Source: Enterobacter mori
Lineage (GTDB): Bacteria > Pseudomonadota > Gammaproteobacteria > Enterobacterales > Enterobacteriaceae
DNA: 64,000 nt
Direction of reading: 5' to 3'
Assembly: GCF_025244905.1 (NCBI RefSeq)
Contig: NZ_CP104285.1
Span: 3,720,001-3,784,000, forward strand
Shown: positions 37,363 to 45,700 of the stretch, piece after piece
How the letters are laid out: each line of letters begins with the position of its first letter
Position numbering within the stretch: the first letter of the stretch is position 1
The notes under the pieces: generated by a model
Databases searched by the model: none
What the model was told of the DNA's origin: nothing
What the model saw: the letters and a program-made list of their open reading frames with translations, nothing else
Program-made: the position numbers and the translations under genes

Positions 37363-38199
37363 CTAGCGCAGATCCTTAACAGCGACATGGTCCATGTCAT
37401 CAAAGACCTGGTTTTCACCGACCATTCCCCAGATGAAGGTATAGGCTTTCGTCCCCACCCCTGAGTGAATGGACCAGCTTGGCGAAATCACCGCCTGCTC
37501 GTTGTGCATCACGATATGGCGAGTTTCCTGAGGCTGTCCCATCATGTGGAATACGCAGGCGTCTTCATCCATGTTGAAGTAGAAATAGACTTCCATGCGG
37601 CGCTCGTGGGTATGGCACGGCATGGTGTTCCACAGGTTGCCCGGCGCGAGTTCGGTCAGCCCCATGCTGAGCTGGCAGGTTTCCAGCACATCCGGAACGA
37701 AGTATTTATTGATAGTGCGGCGGTTACTGGTGAGATTATCGCCCAGCGTGACCGGCGCGACGTCCGCTGGCGTCACTTTTTTGGTTGGGTAGGTGGTATG
37801 CGCCGGGGCGCAGTTATAGTAGAACTTCGCTGGCTTAACGCCGTCAATGCTGGCGAAGACCACCTCCTTCGCCCCTTTTCCGACGTACAGCGCGTCGCGA
37901 TGGCCAATTTCGTAACACTGGCCGTCGACGGTAACGGTGCCCGGTCCACCGATGTTGATCACGCCCAGTTCACGACGCTCGAGGAAATAGCTCACGCCCA
38001 GCTGTTTACCCACTTCGCCACCCACGGAGACGGTTTTCGCCACGGGCATAATCCCGCCCACAATGATGCGGTCGATGTGGCTGTAGACCATGGTGTACTT
38101 GTCGGCTTCAAATACCTGTTCCACCAAAAACTCATTACGCAATCCCTGCGTATCCAGCGCCTTAGCATGCGCACTGTGGATGCTTTGTCTGATGTCCAC
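37363..38199 (-). CDS. kduI: 5-keto-4-deoxyuronate isomerase KduI
   Basis: Zinc cupin isomerase converting 5-keto-4-deoxyuronate to 2,5-diketo-3-deoxygluconate. The product has 278 residues when started at the GTG at 38199, giving the E. coli-like N terminus (V/M)[26 protein letters not shown] sits five bases before this GTG, and the longer ATG reading from 38274 adds residues unlike the family. The zinc ligands are in [16 protein letters not shown] (HxH and Glu, about 196-203) and a later His. It is the first gene of kduI-kduD. Confidence 0.94.
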   Translation of the reverse strand: MDIRQSIHSAHAKALDTQGLRNEFLVEQVFEADKYTMVYSHIDRIIVGGIMPVAKTVSVGGEVGKQLGVSYFLERRELGVINIGGPGTVTVDGQCYEIGHRDALYVGKGAKEVVFASIDGVKPAKFYYNCAPAHTTYPTKKVTPADVAPVTLGDNLTSNRRTINKYFVPDVLETCQLSMGLTELAPGNLWNTMPCHTHERRMEVYFYFNMDEDACVFHMMGQPQETRHIVMHNEQAVISPSWSIHSGVGTKAYTFIWGMVGENQVFDDMDHVAVKDLR

Positions 38200-38308
38200 G
38201 TTGACCTCCAGAAATGATCGTGCCCGAGGGCAAAGATGATTAACGAAACGACGTTCCGTTTTCTTGATGAGCACATAGTATCCGCTGAGATTTGGCTTTT
38301 CAATTGCA

Positions 38309-38327
38309 TTTAAAACAACGTTTCACT
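38309..38327 (-). promoter_or_regulatory. KdgR-type operator before kduI
   Basis: On the minus strand AGTGAAACGTTGTTTTAAA matches the KdgR consensus at 16 of 19 positions. It lies about 110 bases before the kduI GTG. Confidence 0.7.
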
Positions 38328-38430
38328 TTTTCTGCATCTTAATGCCGAAAATGATGTTTCGATCACGATAATGTCAGAACATCCCTATCTAGCCCGATGA
38401 TTCTCACGAATTGCGCCACCAGTCACACAT

Positions 38431-38449
38431 AATGAAACAATGTTTTGAT
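38431..38449 (+). promoter_or_regulatory. KdgR-type operator before ogl
   Basis: AATGAAACAATGTTTTGAT matches the KdgR consensus at 17 of 19 positions, 47 bases before the ogl start. Together with 38309-38327 it makes the kduI-ogl gap a divergent KdgR-controlled promoter region. Confidence 0.78.
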
Positions 38450-38496
38450 AATTTAACACCCAGTTTTTAACTCAACCTCATCCAAAGGAGTGCATT

Positions 38497-39672
38497 ATGG
38501 CTAAAGGTATGCGGGTCAAGCTGAACTACGAGGTCAGCCGCGATCCGGATACAGGCGTGGAAGTCACCCGCCTGACCCCCCCGGAAGTCACCTGTCATCG
38601 CAACTACTTTTACCAGAAGTGCTTCTTCAACGACGGCAGCCATCTGCTGTTTGCAGGGGCGTTCGACGGCCACTGGAACTACTACCTGCTGGATCTGAAG
38701 CACGCCGAAGCGGTACAACTGACGGAAGGCGCGGGGGATAACACGTTTGGTGGTTTCCTTTCGCCGGATGACACCGTCTTCTACTATGTGAAGAACGATC
38801 GCACCCTGCTGGAAGTAGATTTGCAGACGCTGGAAGAGCGCGAAGTGTATCGCGTCTCTGACGACTGGGTCGGTTACGGCACCTGGGTTGCCAACAGCGA
38901 CTGCACCAAACTGGTGGGTATTGAGATCGCCAAAAGCGACTGGACGCCGCTGAACGACTGGAAGATTTTCCACGACTTCTTCCACAAGGGACCACACTGC
39001 CGCCTGCTGCGCGTGGATCTGAAAACGGGCGCAAGCGCCACCATTCATGAAGAGAAAAACTGGCTGGGCCACCCTATCTACCGCCCGTTCGACGACAACA
39101 CGGTGGCCTTCTGCCACGAAGGCCCACACGACCTGGTCGACGCGCGTATGTGGCTGGTCAACGAAGACGGCAGCAACGTGCGTAAGGTGAAAACGCATGC
39201 AGAAGGCGAAAGCTGCACGCACGAATTCTGGGTGCCGAACGGATCTGCGCTGGTGTACGTCTCGTATCTGAAGGGTCAGCAGGGTCGCACCATTTCCCGT
39301 TTTAACCCCGAAACCGGCGTTAACGAGGCAGTGATGCAGATGCCCGCCTGCTCGCATCTGATGAGTAATTTTGACGGCACGCTGCTGGTGGGCGACGGTT
39401 CCGGTACGCCTGTCGACGTGAAGGATACAGGGGGTTACACCATCGATAACGACCCGTACCTGTATGCCTTCGACGTCGCGAAAAAAGCCTATTTCCGCAT
39501 CGCGCGTCACGACACCTCCTGGGCAACGGTGGCAAACAGCCGCCAGGTCACCCACCCGCACCCATCCTTTACCCCGGATGACAAAGCGGTGCTGTACAGT
39601 TCCGATAAAGACGGCAAACCAGCGCTCTATATCGCGAAACTCCCCGAGCAACCTGAAATGTTGCATGCATGA
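38497..39672 (+). CDS. ogl: Oligogalacturonate lyase Ogl (PL22)
   Basis: Cytoplasmic polysaccharide lyase of family 22 that splits short, mainly dimeric oligogalacturonates by beta-elimination into unsaturated monomers for KdgF and KduI. The 391 residues form a seven-bladed propeller by family knowledge. Metal-site histidines are visible in MPACSHLMS and SRQVTHPHPSF, and a candidate catalytic His in GESCTHEFWV. It starts MAKGMRVKLNYEVSRDPDTG after AAGGAG. Absent from this position in E. coli; it is divergent from kduI and ends at a strong terminator. Confidence 0.93.
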   Translation: MAKGMRVKLNYEVSRDPDTGVEVTRLTPPEVTCHRNYFYQKCFFNDGSHLLFAGAFDGHWNYYLLDLKHAEAVQLTEGAGDNTFGGFLSPDDTVFYYVKNDRTLLEVDLQTLEEREVYRVSDDWVGYGTWVANSDCTKLVGIEIAKSDWTPLNDWKIFHDFFHKGPHCRLLRVDLKTGASATIHEEKNWLGHPIYRPFDDNTVAFCHEGPHDLVDARMWLVNEDGSNVRKVKTHAEGESCTHEFWVPNGSALVYVSYLKGQQGRTISRFNPETGVNEAVMQMPACSHLMSNFDGTLLVGDGSGTPVDVKDTGGYTIDNDPYLYAFDVAKKAYFRIARHDTSWATVANSRQVTHPHPSFTPDDKAVLYSSDKDGKPALYIAKLPEQPEMLHA

Positions 39673-39701
39673 TTTGAGTTAGTGTTTCTGTAACTGGCCT
39701 T

Positions 39702-39727
39702 GCCCTCCGTTTCGGAGGGCTTTTTTT
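39702..39727 (+). terminator. Rho-independent terminator of ogl
   Basis: GCCCTCCG/CGGAGGGC stem, TTT loop and T8, 30 bases after the ogl stop. Confidence 0.95.
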
Positions 39728-39760
39728 TGCCCGGTCGGGCCGATGGAATGGGGGAATGAG

Positions 39761-39797
39761 TAGGCCGGGTAAGCGCTAGCGCCACCCGGCATTTTTT
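39761..39797. repeat. REP element between ogl and kdgM
   Basis: A single REP-type palindrome, GCCGGGTAAGCGC...GCGCCACCCGGC, with its T-rich flank, between the convergent ogl and kdgM genes. Confidence 0.75.
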
Positions 39798-39815
39798 AGC
39801 GAAGGAGTTGGATTA

Positions 39816-40499
39816 TCAGAAGGAGTACGCCACGCCTAAACGGAAACGGGTCTGGCGCTCGTCGGTGTCTTTTACGCCCACGTTACCCACTTCAACATAC
39901 GGCGCCCAGTTTTGATCCCATTTATAGGCCAGCTTGGCGTTATATTCGTTAGAATAATCTTTATTATTATTACGAATCATACCCTCGCTACTTTTCGCAT
40001 AAACGTAATTCAGCTCGGTACGCCAGTCCCCCATGACCCAACCTACCCAGGCATCGCCACGGTTAACTTTGTCATCGTCTTTATTTGAGCTGGACGGATA
40101 ACGGGTATATTCGTAACGGTAACGTGCCGCCACGTAAAAACCATTATCAAAGCTGTATTGCAGGTGCAGGTTCGGTTTATAAATGGTACGGCTGTCATTA
40201 CTCTCAATGGTGAATGCAGGCGTCAGCGCAATATTGTCGGTTGCTTTCCATCGCCAGCTAATTTGGTCTTCATGACCGTTACCCACTACATCGGCAAACG
40301 GCCGATCGGCCTTGTCACCACCGGATTTCCATTTCGCTTCAACAGAGAAGCCTAAGCCGTTAGCAAAGCGATGCGAGACCGAAACGCGGTCTGCATTCGC
40401 CCCGTTATCAATATATTCATGGCGCAGATCGACGGTAACCGCCTGAGCCGCAAAAGACGCACCAATAAGAGAGGCAAGGACCAGAGATTTATTAAACAT
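39816..40499 (-). CDS. kdgM: KdgM-family oligogalacturonate-specific porin
   Basis: Outer-membrane channel of 227 residues. The signal peptide MFNKSLVLASLIGASFAAQA is followed by VTVDLRHEYIDNG, the KdgM mature start, and alternating amphipathic strands ending in Phe (LGVAYSF), the outer-membrane insertion signal. KdgM forms a narrow barrel with an arginine- and lysine-lined pore for acidic oligomers. It supplies the outer-membrane step for TogMNAB. A KdgR-type site lies 13 bases before the start. NanC is a related family member, but the context favours pectin oligomers. Confidence 0.9.
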   Translation of the reverse strand: MFNKSLVLASLIGASFAAQAVTVDLRHEYIDNGANADRVSVSHRFANGLGFSVEAKWKSGGDKADRPFADVVGNGHEDQISWRWKATDNIALTPAFTIESNDSRTIYKPNLHLQYSFDNGFYVAARYRYEYTRYPSSSNKDDDKVNRGDAWVGWVMGDWRTELNYVYAKSSEGMIRNNNKDYSNEYNAKLAYKWDQNWAPYVEVGNVGVKDTDERQTRFRLGVAYSF

Positions 40500-40511
40500 G
40501 AAAAACCCTCA

Positions 40512-40530
40512 AATAAAATAGCGTTTCGTT
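40512..40530 (-). promoter_or_regulatory. KdgR-type operator before kdgM
   Basis: On the minus strand AACGAAACGCTATTTTATT matches the consensus at 18 of 19 positions, just before the kdgM start. A weaker copy lies at 40555-40573. The remaining 200 bases of this gap are AT-rich and hold no gene I can support. Confidence 0.8.
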
Positions 40531-40770
40531 TTTATGGAACTGCAGTTTATTTTTTAATAAACGTTATTTTAGTGATCGGGATCGTAATTATTTGTTTCAT
40601 TTTTTTTGGCAAAGATGGACGTGATGCCTGTCAACAAAAGGGGATTATTAACCTTAAATTTCAGGGGAGAGATCACAGTAAGACGTTAGCGGGGAGAATA
40701 ATACAGCGCGTAATTATTCCACTCTGCCTTGAGATTGAACTGATAATCGTAAAAACATCACGCAATGTGT

Positions 40771-40797
40771 AAAAAAAACCTCCCGAGGGGGAGGTTT
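40771..40797 (-). terminator. Rho-independent terminator of yqeF
   Basis: On the minus strand an AAACCTCCC/GGGAGGTTT stem is followed by T8, 20 bases after the yqeF stop. Confidence 0.9.
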
Positions 40798-40816
40798 GCT
40801 TTTTGAAAGGGAAAGA

Positions 40817-41995
40817 TCACCGCTCAATTGCCAGCGCCACCCCTTGCCCGCCGCCAATACAGAGCGTGGCAATGCCTTTACGGGCGTTACGCTTTTTCAT
40901 TTCATGCACTAAGGAGACCAGTATACGGCATCCGGACGCGCCGATAGGGTGCCCCAGCGCAATAGCGCCACCGTTGACGTTGACCCGCAGCGGATCCCAC
41001 TCCAGCATTTTGCCCACCGAGATCGCCTGCGCGGCAAAGGCTTCGTTGACTTCAATCAGATCCACATCGCTAAGCTGCCAGCCTGCGCGCTCCAGACAGC
41101 GCCGTGTCGCATAGACGGGGGCGATCCCCATCAACGCAGGATCCACTCCCACGCTGGCAAAGGCTTTAATACGTGCGAGCACGGGAAGATCCAGCTCCTG
41201 CGCTTTGCTTTCGCTCATCATCATCACGGCCGCTGCGCCATCGTTAATGGAGGAGGCATTCCCTGCGGTCACCGATCCCAGCGTTTCAAAGGCCGGGTTA
41301 AGCTTCGCCAGCCCTTCTGCGCTGGCATCGGTGCGCGGCTGCTCGTCGGTATCCACCATCACGGCTTCGCCGTTCTGACGCTGGGTGCTGACCGGGACGA
41401 TCTCGTCACGAAACCGTCCGGAATCAATTGCGGCGCGGGCTTTTTGCTGCGAGCTGAGCGCGTAAGCGTCCTGAAGCTCACGGCTGATGCCATATTCACG
41501 CGCCAGGTTTTCCGCCGTGACGCCCATATGATAATCGTTGAACGCATCCCACAGGCCGTCATGCACCAGACTGTCGAGCAACTGGCTGTTTCCAAGCTGT
41601 GCGCCGGTACGGCTGTCGGTCAGAACGTGTGGCGCCCGACTCATGTTCTCCTGCCCACCAGCAATCACCACATCCGCCTCGCCGCACTGAATGGCCTGGG
41701 TGGCAAGATGCAGCGCTTTTAAGCCGGAACCACAGACGTCGTTGATGGTAATGGCGGAAACCGTGTTGGGCAGCCCGCCTTTCAGTGCCGCCTGACGGGC
41801 AGGGTTTTGCCCGGCTCCGGCGGTCAGCACCTGGCCGAGGATCACCTCATCGACTTCATGGGAGGCAATCCCGCTGCGTTCCACCAGCGCTTTTACCACC
41901 ACGCTACCCAGATCGACAGCCGAGTGGCGCGCTAATGCCCCCTGAAAACAGCCGATAGCTGTACGCAACGCACCCACTATAACGACATCTTTCAT
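40817..41995 (-). CDS. yqeF: Acetyl-CoA acetyltransferase YqeF
   Basis: Thiolase of the biosynthetic AtoB/PhaA type, 392 residues from the ATG at 41995 (MKDVVIVGALRTAIGCFQGA), which has GAGG upstream; a GTG one codon earlier is possible. The nucleophile Cys is in TINDVCGSGLKALHLA, the His in GGAIALGHPIGASGCR and the second Cys in ATLCIGGGQGVA. It joins or splits acetoacetyl-CoA. In E. coli it directly follows kduI; here ogl and kdgM are inserted between. Confidence 0.94.
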   Translation of the reverse strand: MKDVVIVGALRTAIGCFQGALARHSAVDLGSVVVKALVERSGIASHEVDEVILGQVLTAGAGQNPARQAALKGGLPNTVSAITINDVCGSGLKALHLATQAIQCGEADVVIAGGQENMSRAPHVLTDSRTGAQLGNSQLLDSLVHDGLWDAFNDYHMGVTAENLAREYGISRELQDAYALSSQQKARAAIDSGRFRDEIVPVSTQRQNGEAVMVDTDEQPRTDASAEGLAKLNPAFETLGSVTAGNASSINDGAAAVMMMSESKAQELDLPVLARIKAFASVGVDPALMGIAPVYATRRCLERAGWQLSDVDLIEVNEAFAAQAISVGKMLEWDPLRVNVNGGAIALGHPIGASGCRILVSLVHEMKKRNARKGIATLCIGGGQGVALAIER

Positions 41996-42088
41996 CACGA
42001 CCTCAGTGTTAAATGACCTGACGATAGTAGAGTATTGTTATCAACAATTATCGCGATTGTTTAAAATTAGTGAGTTAAATCACAAGGA

Positions 42089-42955
42089 TCAGCGCGCATC
42101 CTGCAAATACTGTCGCAGCCAGCTTCCCGCGACGCCAGGGGGAGATCGTTTGTTCCAGAGCAGATCAATACCAATCGCGCGTGGCCAACCGGGGACATTG
42201 AGTTGCACCAGCGATTTCGCCGCCGCAAATTCCTCGACCAGCGCACAGGGCAGTACACACCAGCCAAATCCCTGAACCGCCATACTCAAGAGTAACAGGT
42301 AATTCGGTGCTGACCAGACCGGCCCCCGGGCAAGGGTGGCTTCGCGTTCGAGATAGGTGCTCAGGCGCAGCTCGCGCCAGCCCTGTAGCTCATCAGCCAT
42401 GGTTTCGTGTTGCCCGGCAAGGGGGTGTTCAGCGCTGACGTAAATCGCCATCCGGGTCTGCAGGGGAAGCCGGGTCACGCCGATATCGGTAGGATAACTG
42501 CCGCGCGCTTCCGTCAGGCCAATTTGCGCCCTCTCCTTCTGCAGCAGATCGATGACATCTTCTTCTTCGCCAATTAGACATTCGAATTCCGTATGCGGAA
42601 AACGCTGGTCGAACTGTTTCATCAGGTTTTCAAGCACGTCCGGGTTGAGCGTATCGGAGAGCACAAACGTCAGGCGCGCCTCAGTCTGCGCGGTTAACGA
42701 CACCGCCAGTTCGTCCAGCCGCGCGCTGGCGGCCAGGATCGACTGCACATAACCCAGCACCTGCTCACCCTGGACGGTTAACACCGGCTGGCGCGCCGAG
42801 CGGTCAAACAGATCAAACCCGAGATCGGCTTCCAGGTTGGCAATGGACGTGCTGATTGTGGACTGGCTTTTACGCAGGCGGCGGGCGGCGGCGGAAAAGG
42901 AGCCTGCGGCAACGGTCTCGACAAACGCGGTGAGGGCTTCAGGGGAATAGCGCAT
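42089..42955 (-). CDS. LysR-family transcriptional regulator
   Basis: Regulator of 288 residues with an N-terminal winged helix FVETVAAGSFSAAARRLRKSQSTISTSIANLEADLGFDLFDR and a substrate-binding domain. It is divergent from the PACE transporter gene with a 101-base gap, the usual layout in which the regulator controls the efflux gene in response to an effector. In PACE systems such LysR partners are common (AceR type). The inducing ligand cannot be read from the sequence. Confidence 0.88.
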   Translation of the reverse strand: MRYSPEALTAFVETVAAGSFSAAARRLRKSQSTISTSIANLEADLGFDLFDRSARQPVLTVQGEQVLGYVQSILAASARLDELAVSLTAQTEARLTFVLSDTLNPDVLENLMKQFDQRFPHTEFECLIGEEEDVIDLLQKERAQIGLTEARGSYPTDIGVTRLPLQTRMAIYVSAEHPLAGQHETMADELQGWRELRLSTYLEREATLARGPVWSAPNYLLLLSMAVQGFGWCVLPCALVEEFAAAKSLVQLNVPGWPRAIGIDLLWNKRSPPGVAGSWLRQYLQDAR

Positions 42956-43056
42956 GAACTATCTACTTTATCGATGGATACCATCTTTAATATATCAGCT
43001 TTAGCGATAAAAATAGGCCACATCGACGCCTATCCTGGCGAATTAATGAGGTCACT

Positions 43057-43518
43057 ATGCAACATCAAGATGCACTCCACCGTAAACTGCCGGAGCGGAT
43101 CTTCCATGCCGTCTGCTTTGAAGGGATTGCCACGGCGATCCTCGCCCCAACCGCAGCCTGGCTTATGCAGCGCTCCGTGGTGGAAATGGGTGGGTTAACC
43201 ATTATCCTGGCGACCACGGCGATGCTGTGGAACATTATCTATAACTTTGGCTTCGACCGGTTCTGGCCCGTTCAGCGGGTCAAACGCACGGCGAAAGTGC
43301 GCGCCCTGCACGCCCTGGGCTTCGAATGCGGGTTTATTGTGATTGGCGTGTCCATTGTCGCCGCCGTTCTCGGCGTGACGCTGCTTCAGGCATTCACGCT
43401 GGAAATAGGTTTCTTCCTGTTCTTCCTGCCGTACACCATGTTTTATAACTGGGCGTACGATACCCTGCGCGAAAAATTCCTTAAGCGTCGCCAGCAGCGA
43501 CGCGCCATAGCTGGCTAA
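43057..43518 (+). CDS. PACE-family efflux transporter (AceI-like)
   Basis: Small inner-membrane exporter, 153 residues, four membrane segments arranged as two bacterial transmembrane pair domains. The repeated motifs are RIFHAVCFEGIATAI and YNFGFDRFWP in the first half and RALHALGFECGF and YTMFYNWAYD in the second. The Glu in the first helix (FEG) is the coupling residue in AceI. PACE proteins export biocides such as chlorhexidine and native polyamines by proton exchange; the substrate here is unknown. Divergent LysR gene upstream. Confidence 0.9.
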   Translation: MQHQDALHRKLPERIFHAVCFEGIATAILAPTAAWLMQRSVVEMGGLTIILATTAMLWNIIYNFGFDRFWPVQRVKRTAKVRALHALGFECGFIVIGVSIVAAVLGVTLLQAFTLEIGFFLFFLPYTMFYNWAYDTLREKFLKRRQQRRAIAG

Positions 43519-43637
43519 AAGCCCTCTGGCCGGACGCCCGTTCCGGCCAAACTCCGTCGAAGCAACTGCGCTCTTCACGCATAATTATGGTAAATTGCAC
43601 GCCATTCTGATGGTTTGATAGTTGAAACGTTGCTCTA

Positions 43638-44867
43638 ATGTCGAAAATTTGGTCAAAAGATGAGACTCTCTGGAGTTTCGCTCTCTATGGCACGGCCGTG
43701 GGCGCAGGAACGCTGTTCTTGCCCATTCAGCTGGGCTCCGCAGGCGCCATTGTCCTGTTTATTACCGCCCTCGTGGCCTACCCATTAACCTACTGGCCGC
43801 ACAGAGCGCTGGCGCAGTTTATTCTGTCGTCAAAGACAAAAGGTAATGAAGGGATCACCGGTGCTGTTTCCCACTACTACGGCAGAAAGATTGGGAATCT
43901 GATCACCACGCTCTATTTCATCGCCTTTTTTGTGGTGGTGCAGATTTATGCCGTGGCTATCACCAACTCGTTAACCGAACAGCTGGCAAAACAGATGATC
44001 GTGGATACCGCCGTTCGCGTGCTGGTCAGTTTTGGCGTGGTGCTGGTACTGAATCTGATCTTCCTGATGGGACGGCACATCACCATCAAAGTGATGGGAT
44101 TCCTGGTGTTTCCGCTGATCGCCTATTTTCTGTTTGTCTCGCTGTACCTGACGGGAAGCTGGCAGCCCTCGCTGCTCACCAGCCAGATGGCGTTCGATCA
44201 ACATACGTTGCATCAGGTGTGGATCTCGATCCCGGTGATGGTTTTCGCCTTTAGCCATACCCCGATTATCTCGACGTTCGCGGTTGACCGTCGTGAGAAG
44301 TTCGGCGACGAGGCCATGGGTAAATGCAAGAAAATCATGAAGGTGGCGTATCTGATTATCTGCCTGAGCGTGCTGTTCTTCGTGTTTAGCTGCCTGCTCT
44401 CTATCCCGCCGTCGTATATTGTGTCGGCGAAAGAGCAAGGGGTCACGATCCTGTCAGCGCTGTCGATGATGCCCTCTTCGCCTGCATGGTTGGGCATTTC
44501 CGGGATTATTGTGGCGATTATCGCGATGTCGAAATCGTTCCTCGGCACCTATTTCGGGGTGATTGAAGGGGCGACGGAGATTGTCAAATCGTCGCTGAAT
44601 CAGGTGGGGGTCAAAAAGAGCCGCGCCTTTAACCGCGCGATTTCAATTCTGGGCGTGTCGTTGATCACCTTCGCGGTCTGCTGCATCAATCCGAACGCCA
44701 TTTCGATGATTTATGCCATTAGCGGCCCGCTTATCGCCATGATCCTGTTTATTATGCCGACGCTGTCGACGTACCTGATCCCGTCTTTGAAGCCGTATCG
44801 TTCCATCGGCAACCTGCTGACGCTGATCGTCGGCGTGCTGTGCGTGTCGGTGATGTTTGTAGGGTAA
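43638..44867 (+). CDS. yqeG: YqeG, amino acid permease of the HAAAP/STP family
   Basis: Inner-membrane symporter of 409 residues with eleven membrane segments, matching E. coli YqeG and related to the serine transporter SdaC. The start MSKIWSKDETLWSFALYGTAVGAGTLFLPIQLGSAG is the family signature. In E. coli it follows yqeF; here a LysR-PACE pair lies between. A GCCCGGCA/TGCCGGGC stem at 44879-44897 follows the stop codon but has only a weak T-run. Confidence 0.93.
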   Translation: MSKIWSKDETLWSFALYGTAVGAGTLFLPIQLGSAGAIVLFITALVAYPLTYWPHRALAQFILSSKTKGNEGITGAVSHYYGRKIGNLITTLYFIAFFVVVQIYAVAITNSLTEQLAKQMIVDTAVRVLVSFGVVLVLNLIFLMGRHITIKVMGFLVFPLIAYFLFVSLYLTGSWQPSLLTSQMAFDQHTLHQVWISIPVMVFAFSHTPIISTFAVDRREKFGDEAMGKCKKIMKVAYLIICLSVLFFVFSCLLSIPPSYIVSAKEQGVTILSALSMMPSSPAWLGISGIIVAIIAMSKSFLGTYFGVIEGATEIVKSSLNQVGVKKSRAFNRAISILGVSLITFAVCCINPNAISMIYAISGPLIAMILFIMPTLSTYLIPSLKPYRSIGNLLTLIVGVLCVSVMFVG

Positions 44868-44878
44868 GCCCCTTTCCT

Positions 44879-44897
44879 GCCCGGCACTCTGCCGGGC
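44879..44897 (+). terminator. Stem-loop after yqeG, possible terminator
   Basis: Perfect 8-base stem GCCCGGCA/TGCCGGGC with a CTC loop 11 bases after the yqeG stop; no proper T-run follows. Confidence 0.5.
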
Positions 44898-44949
44898 ACA
44901 ACTTTCTGAATCTTGTTCGCATTTTGCCCTTCCAAAGCCCCTACTGTAA

Positions 44950-45009
44950 TTGACTATATATTACCTTTGGGGTAATTTTTACCCCATATATGACTACAAA
45001 TTGTAGTCA
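44950..45009 (+). promoter_or_regulatory. Promoter with two tight palindromes (unknown regulator)
   Basis: TTGACT (44950-44955) and TAATTT (44973-44978) form a 17-base-spaced promoter candidate. The -10 box lies inside the perfect palindrome GGGGTAATTTTTACCCC (44969-44985). Just downstream is a second one, TGACTACAAATTGTAGTCA (44991-45009), with 9-base arms around one base. Their placement over the -10 and the start site is what is expected of repressor operators. The TACA-N3-TGTA core loosely recalls BlaI/CopY sites. No regulator gene is adjacent. Confidence 0.6.
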
Positions 45010-45036
45010 TCAGACACACTATCTAAGGGGGTTAAT

Positions 45037-45072
45037 ATGACAAAAGCATATGACGAGTTTGACGGCTTTTAA
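45037..45072 (+). CDS. 11-codon ORF, possible leader peptide
   Basis: ATG after a strong ribosome site (AAGGGGG, 5-6 bases away) opens a short frame encoding MTKAYDEFDGF and then TAA. It lies between the palindromic promoter and a strong terminator hairpin, so the transcript would be about 130 nt. It could be a leader peptide controlling read-through into the following DUF4760-type gene, a stand-alone micropeptide, or a chance frame with a good ribosome site. No residue is enriched in the way expected of a classical amino acid attenuator. Confidence 0.4.
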   Translation: MTKAYDEFDGF

Positions 45073-45090
45073 GCTGAACTAACCTCTATG

Positions 45091-45117
45091 AGGCGGGGAT
45101 TTTAGCCCCGCCTTTTT
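45091..45117 (+). terminator. Strong terminator before the DUF4760-type gene
   Basis: AGGCGGGG/CCCCGCCT stem, 7-base loop and T5. The hairpin ends only a few bases before the next start codon, so it can act as an attenuator. Confidence 0.85.
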
Positions 45118-45131
45118 CATGGATGAAAGAA

Positions 45132-45635
45132 ATGACATTAGACTCAAATACCCTTCAACTCATCAGCAACGTTCTTGTTTTTATCGGCGTAGTGGTTGCC
45201 GTTGGCACTATCATCTACAACGTCCAAACGGCGAAGAAAACACAGACTGCAAATTTTCTCTTTGAAAGCCGACAGGATCGTCAGTACACAGAATCTTTGC
45301 ATGTTCTAAAAAAGGTACATCGCTCGGGTAAATCATTTCACTCTTATGTATTTCCGCCAGAGGGACACATCATCACCGATGATGAAATGGAAGAACGTCG
45401 AAAATTTCAATACATACTCAATTTCTATGAACGCGTTGCAGTCAGCATCCGTGAAGGCATCTACAACGAACGAATGATCAAACGAACATCTTTCACAACC
45501 GTGATTGAAACGTATGAAATCGCCGAGCCGTTAATCAAAGCCATCAGGGAGCACATCCATTCAGACACCACTTATCAAGAATTTGAGTGGCTGGTAAAAC
45601 GCTGGAAAGCCAGTCCGTTAAAGAAAAATAAATAG
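45132..45635 (+). CDS. DUF4760-type membrane protein
   Basis: Protein of 167 residues if started at the ATG at 45132 (MTLDSNTLQLISNVLVFIGVVVAV); an ATG at 45123 adds three residues. One N-terminal membrane helix (about 10-30) is followed by a charged helical domain with YILNFYERVAVSIREGIYNERMIKR, which recalls the DUF4760 family of unknown function. The gene is visibly richer in A+T than its neighbours, and it and its promoter are absent from the E. coli order, both signs of transfer. No enzymatic motif is seen. Confidence 0.75.
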   Translation: MTLDSNTLQLISNVLVFIGVVVAVGTIIYNVQTAKKTQTANFLFESRQDRQYTESLHVLKKVHRSGKSFHSYVFPPEGHIITDDEMEERRKFQYILNFYERVAVSIREGIYNERMIKRTSFTTVIETYEIAEPLIKAIREHIHSDTTYQEFEWLVKRWKASPLKKNK

Positions 45636-45700
45636 AAAGCTGCCTGCAATGGCAGCTTTCAAAGAGTTCCTGATGAACGGAACCTTCTCACCATAGAAAA

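Noticed and set aside
38467..39666. A 399-codon minus-strand frame over ogl
   Set aside because: Fully antisense to the conserved lyase gene, with a composition typical of shadow frames.
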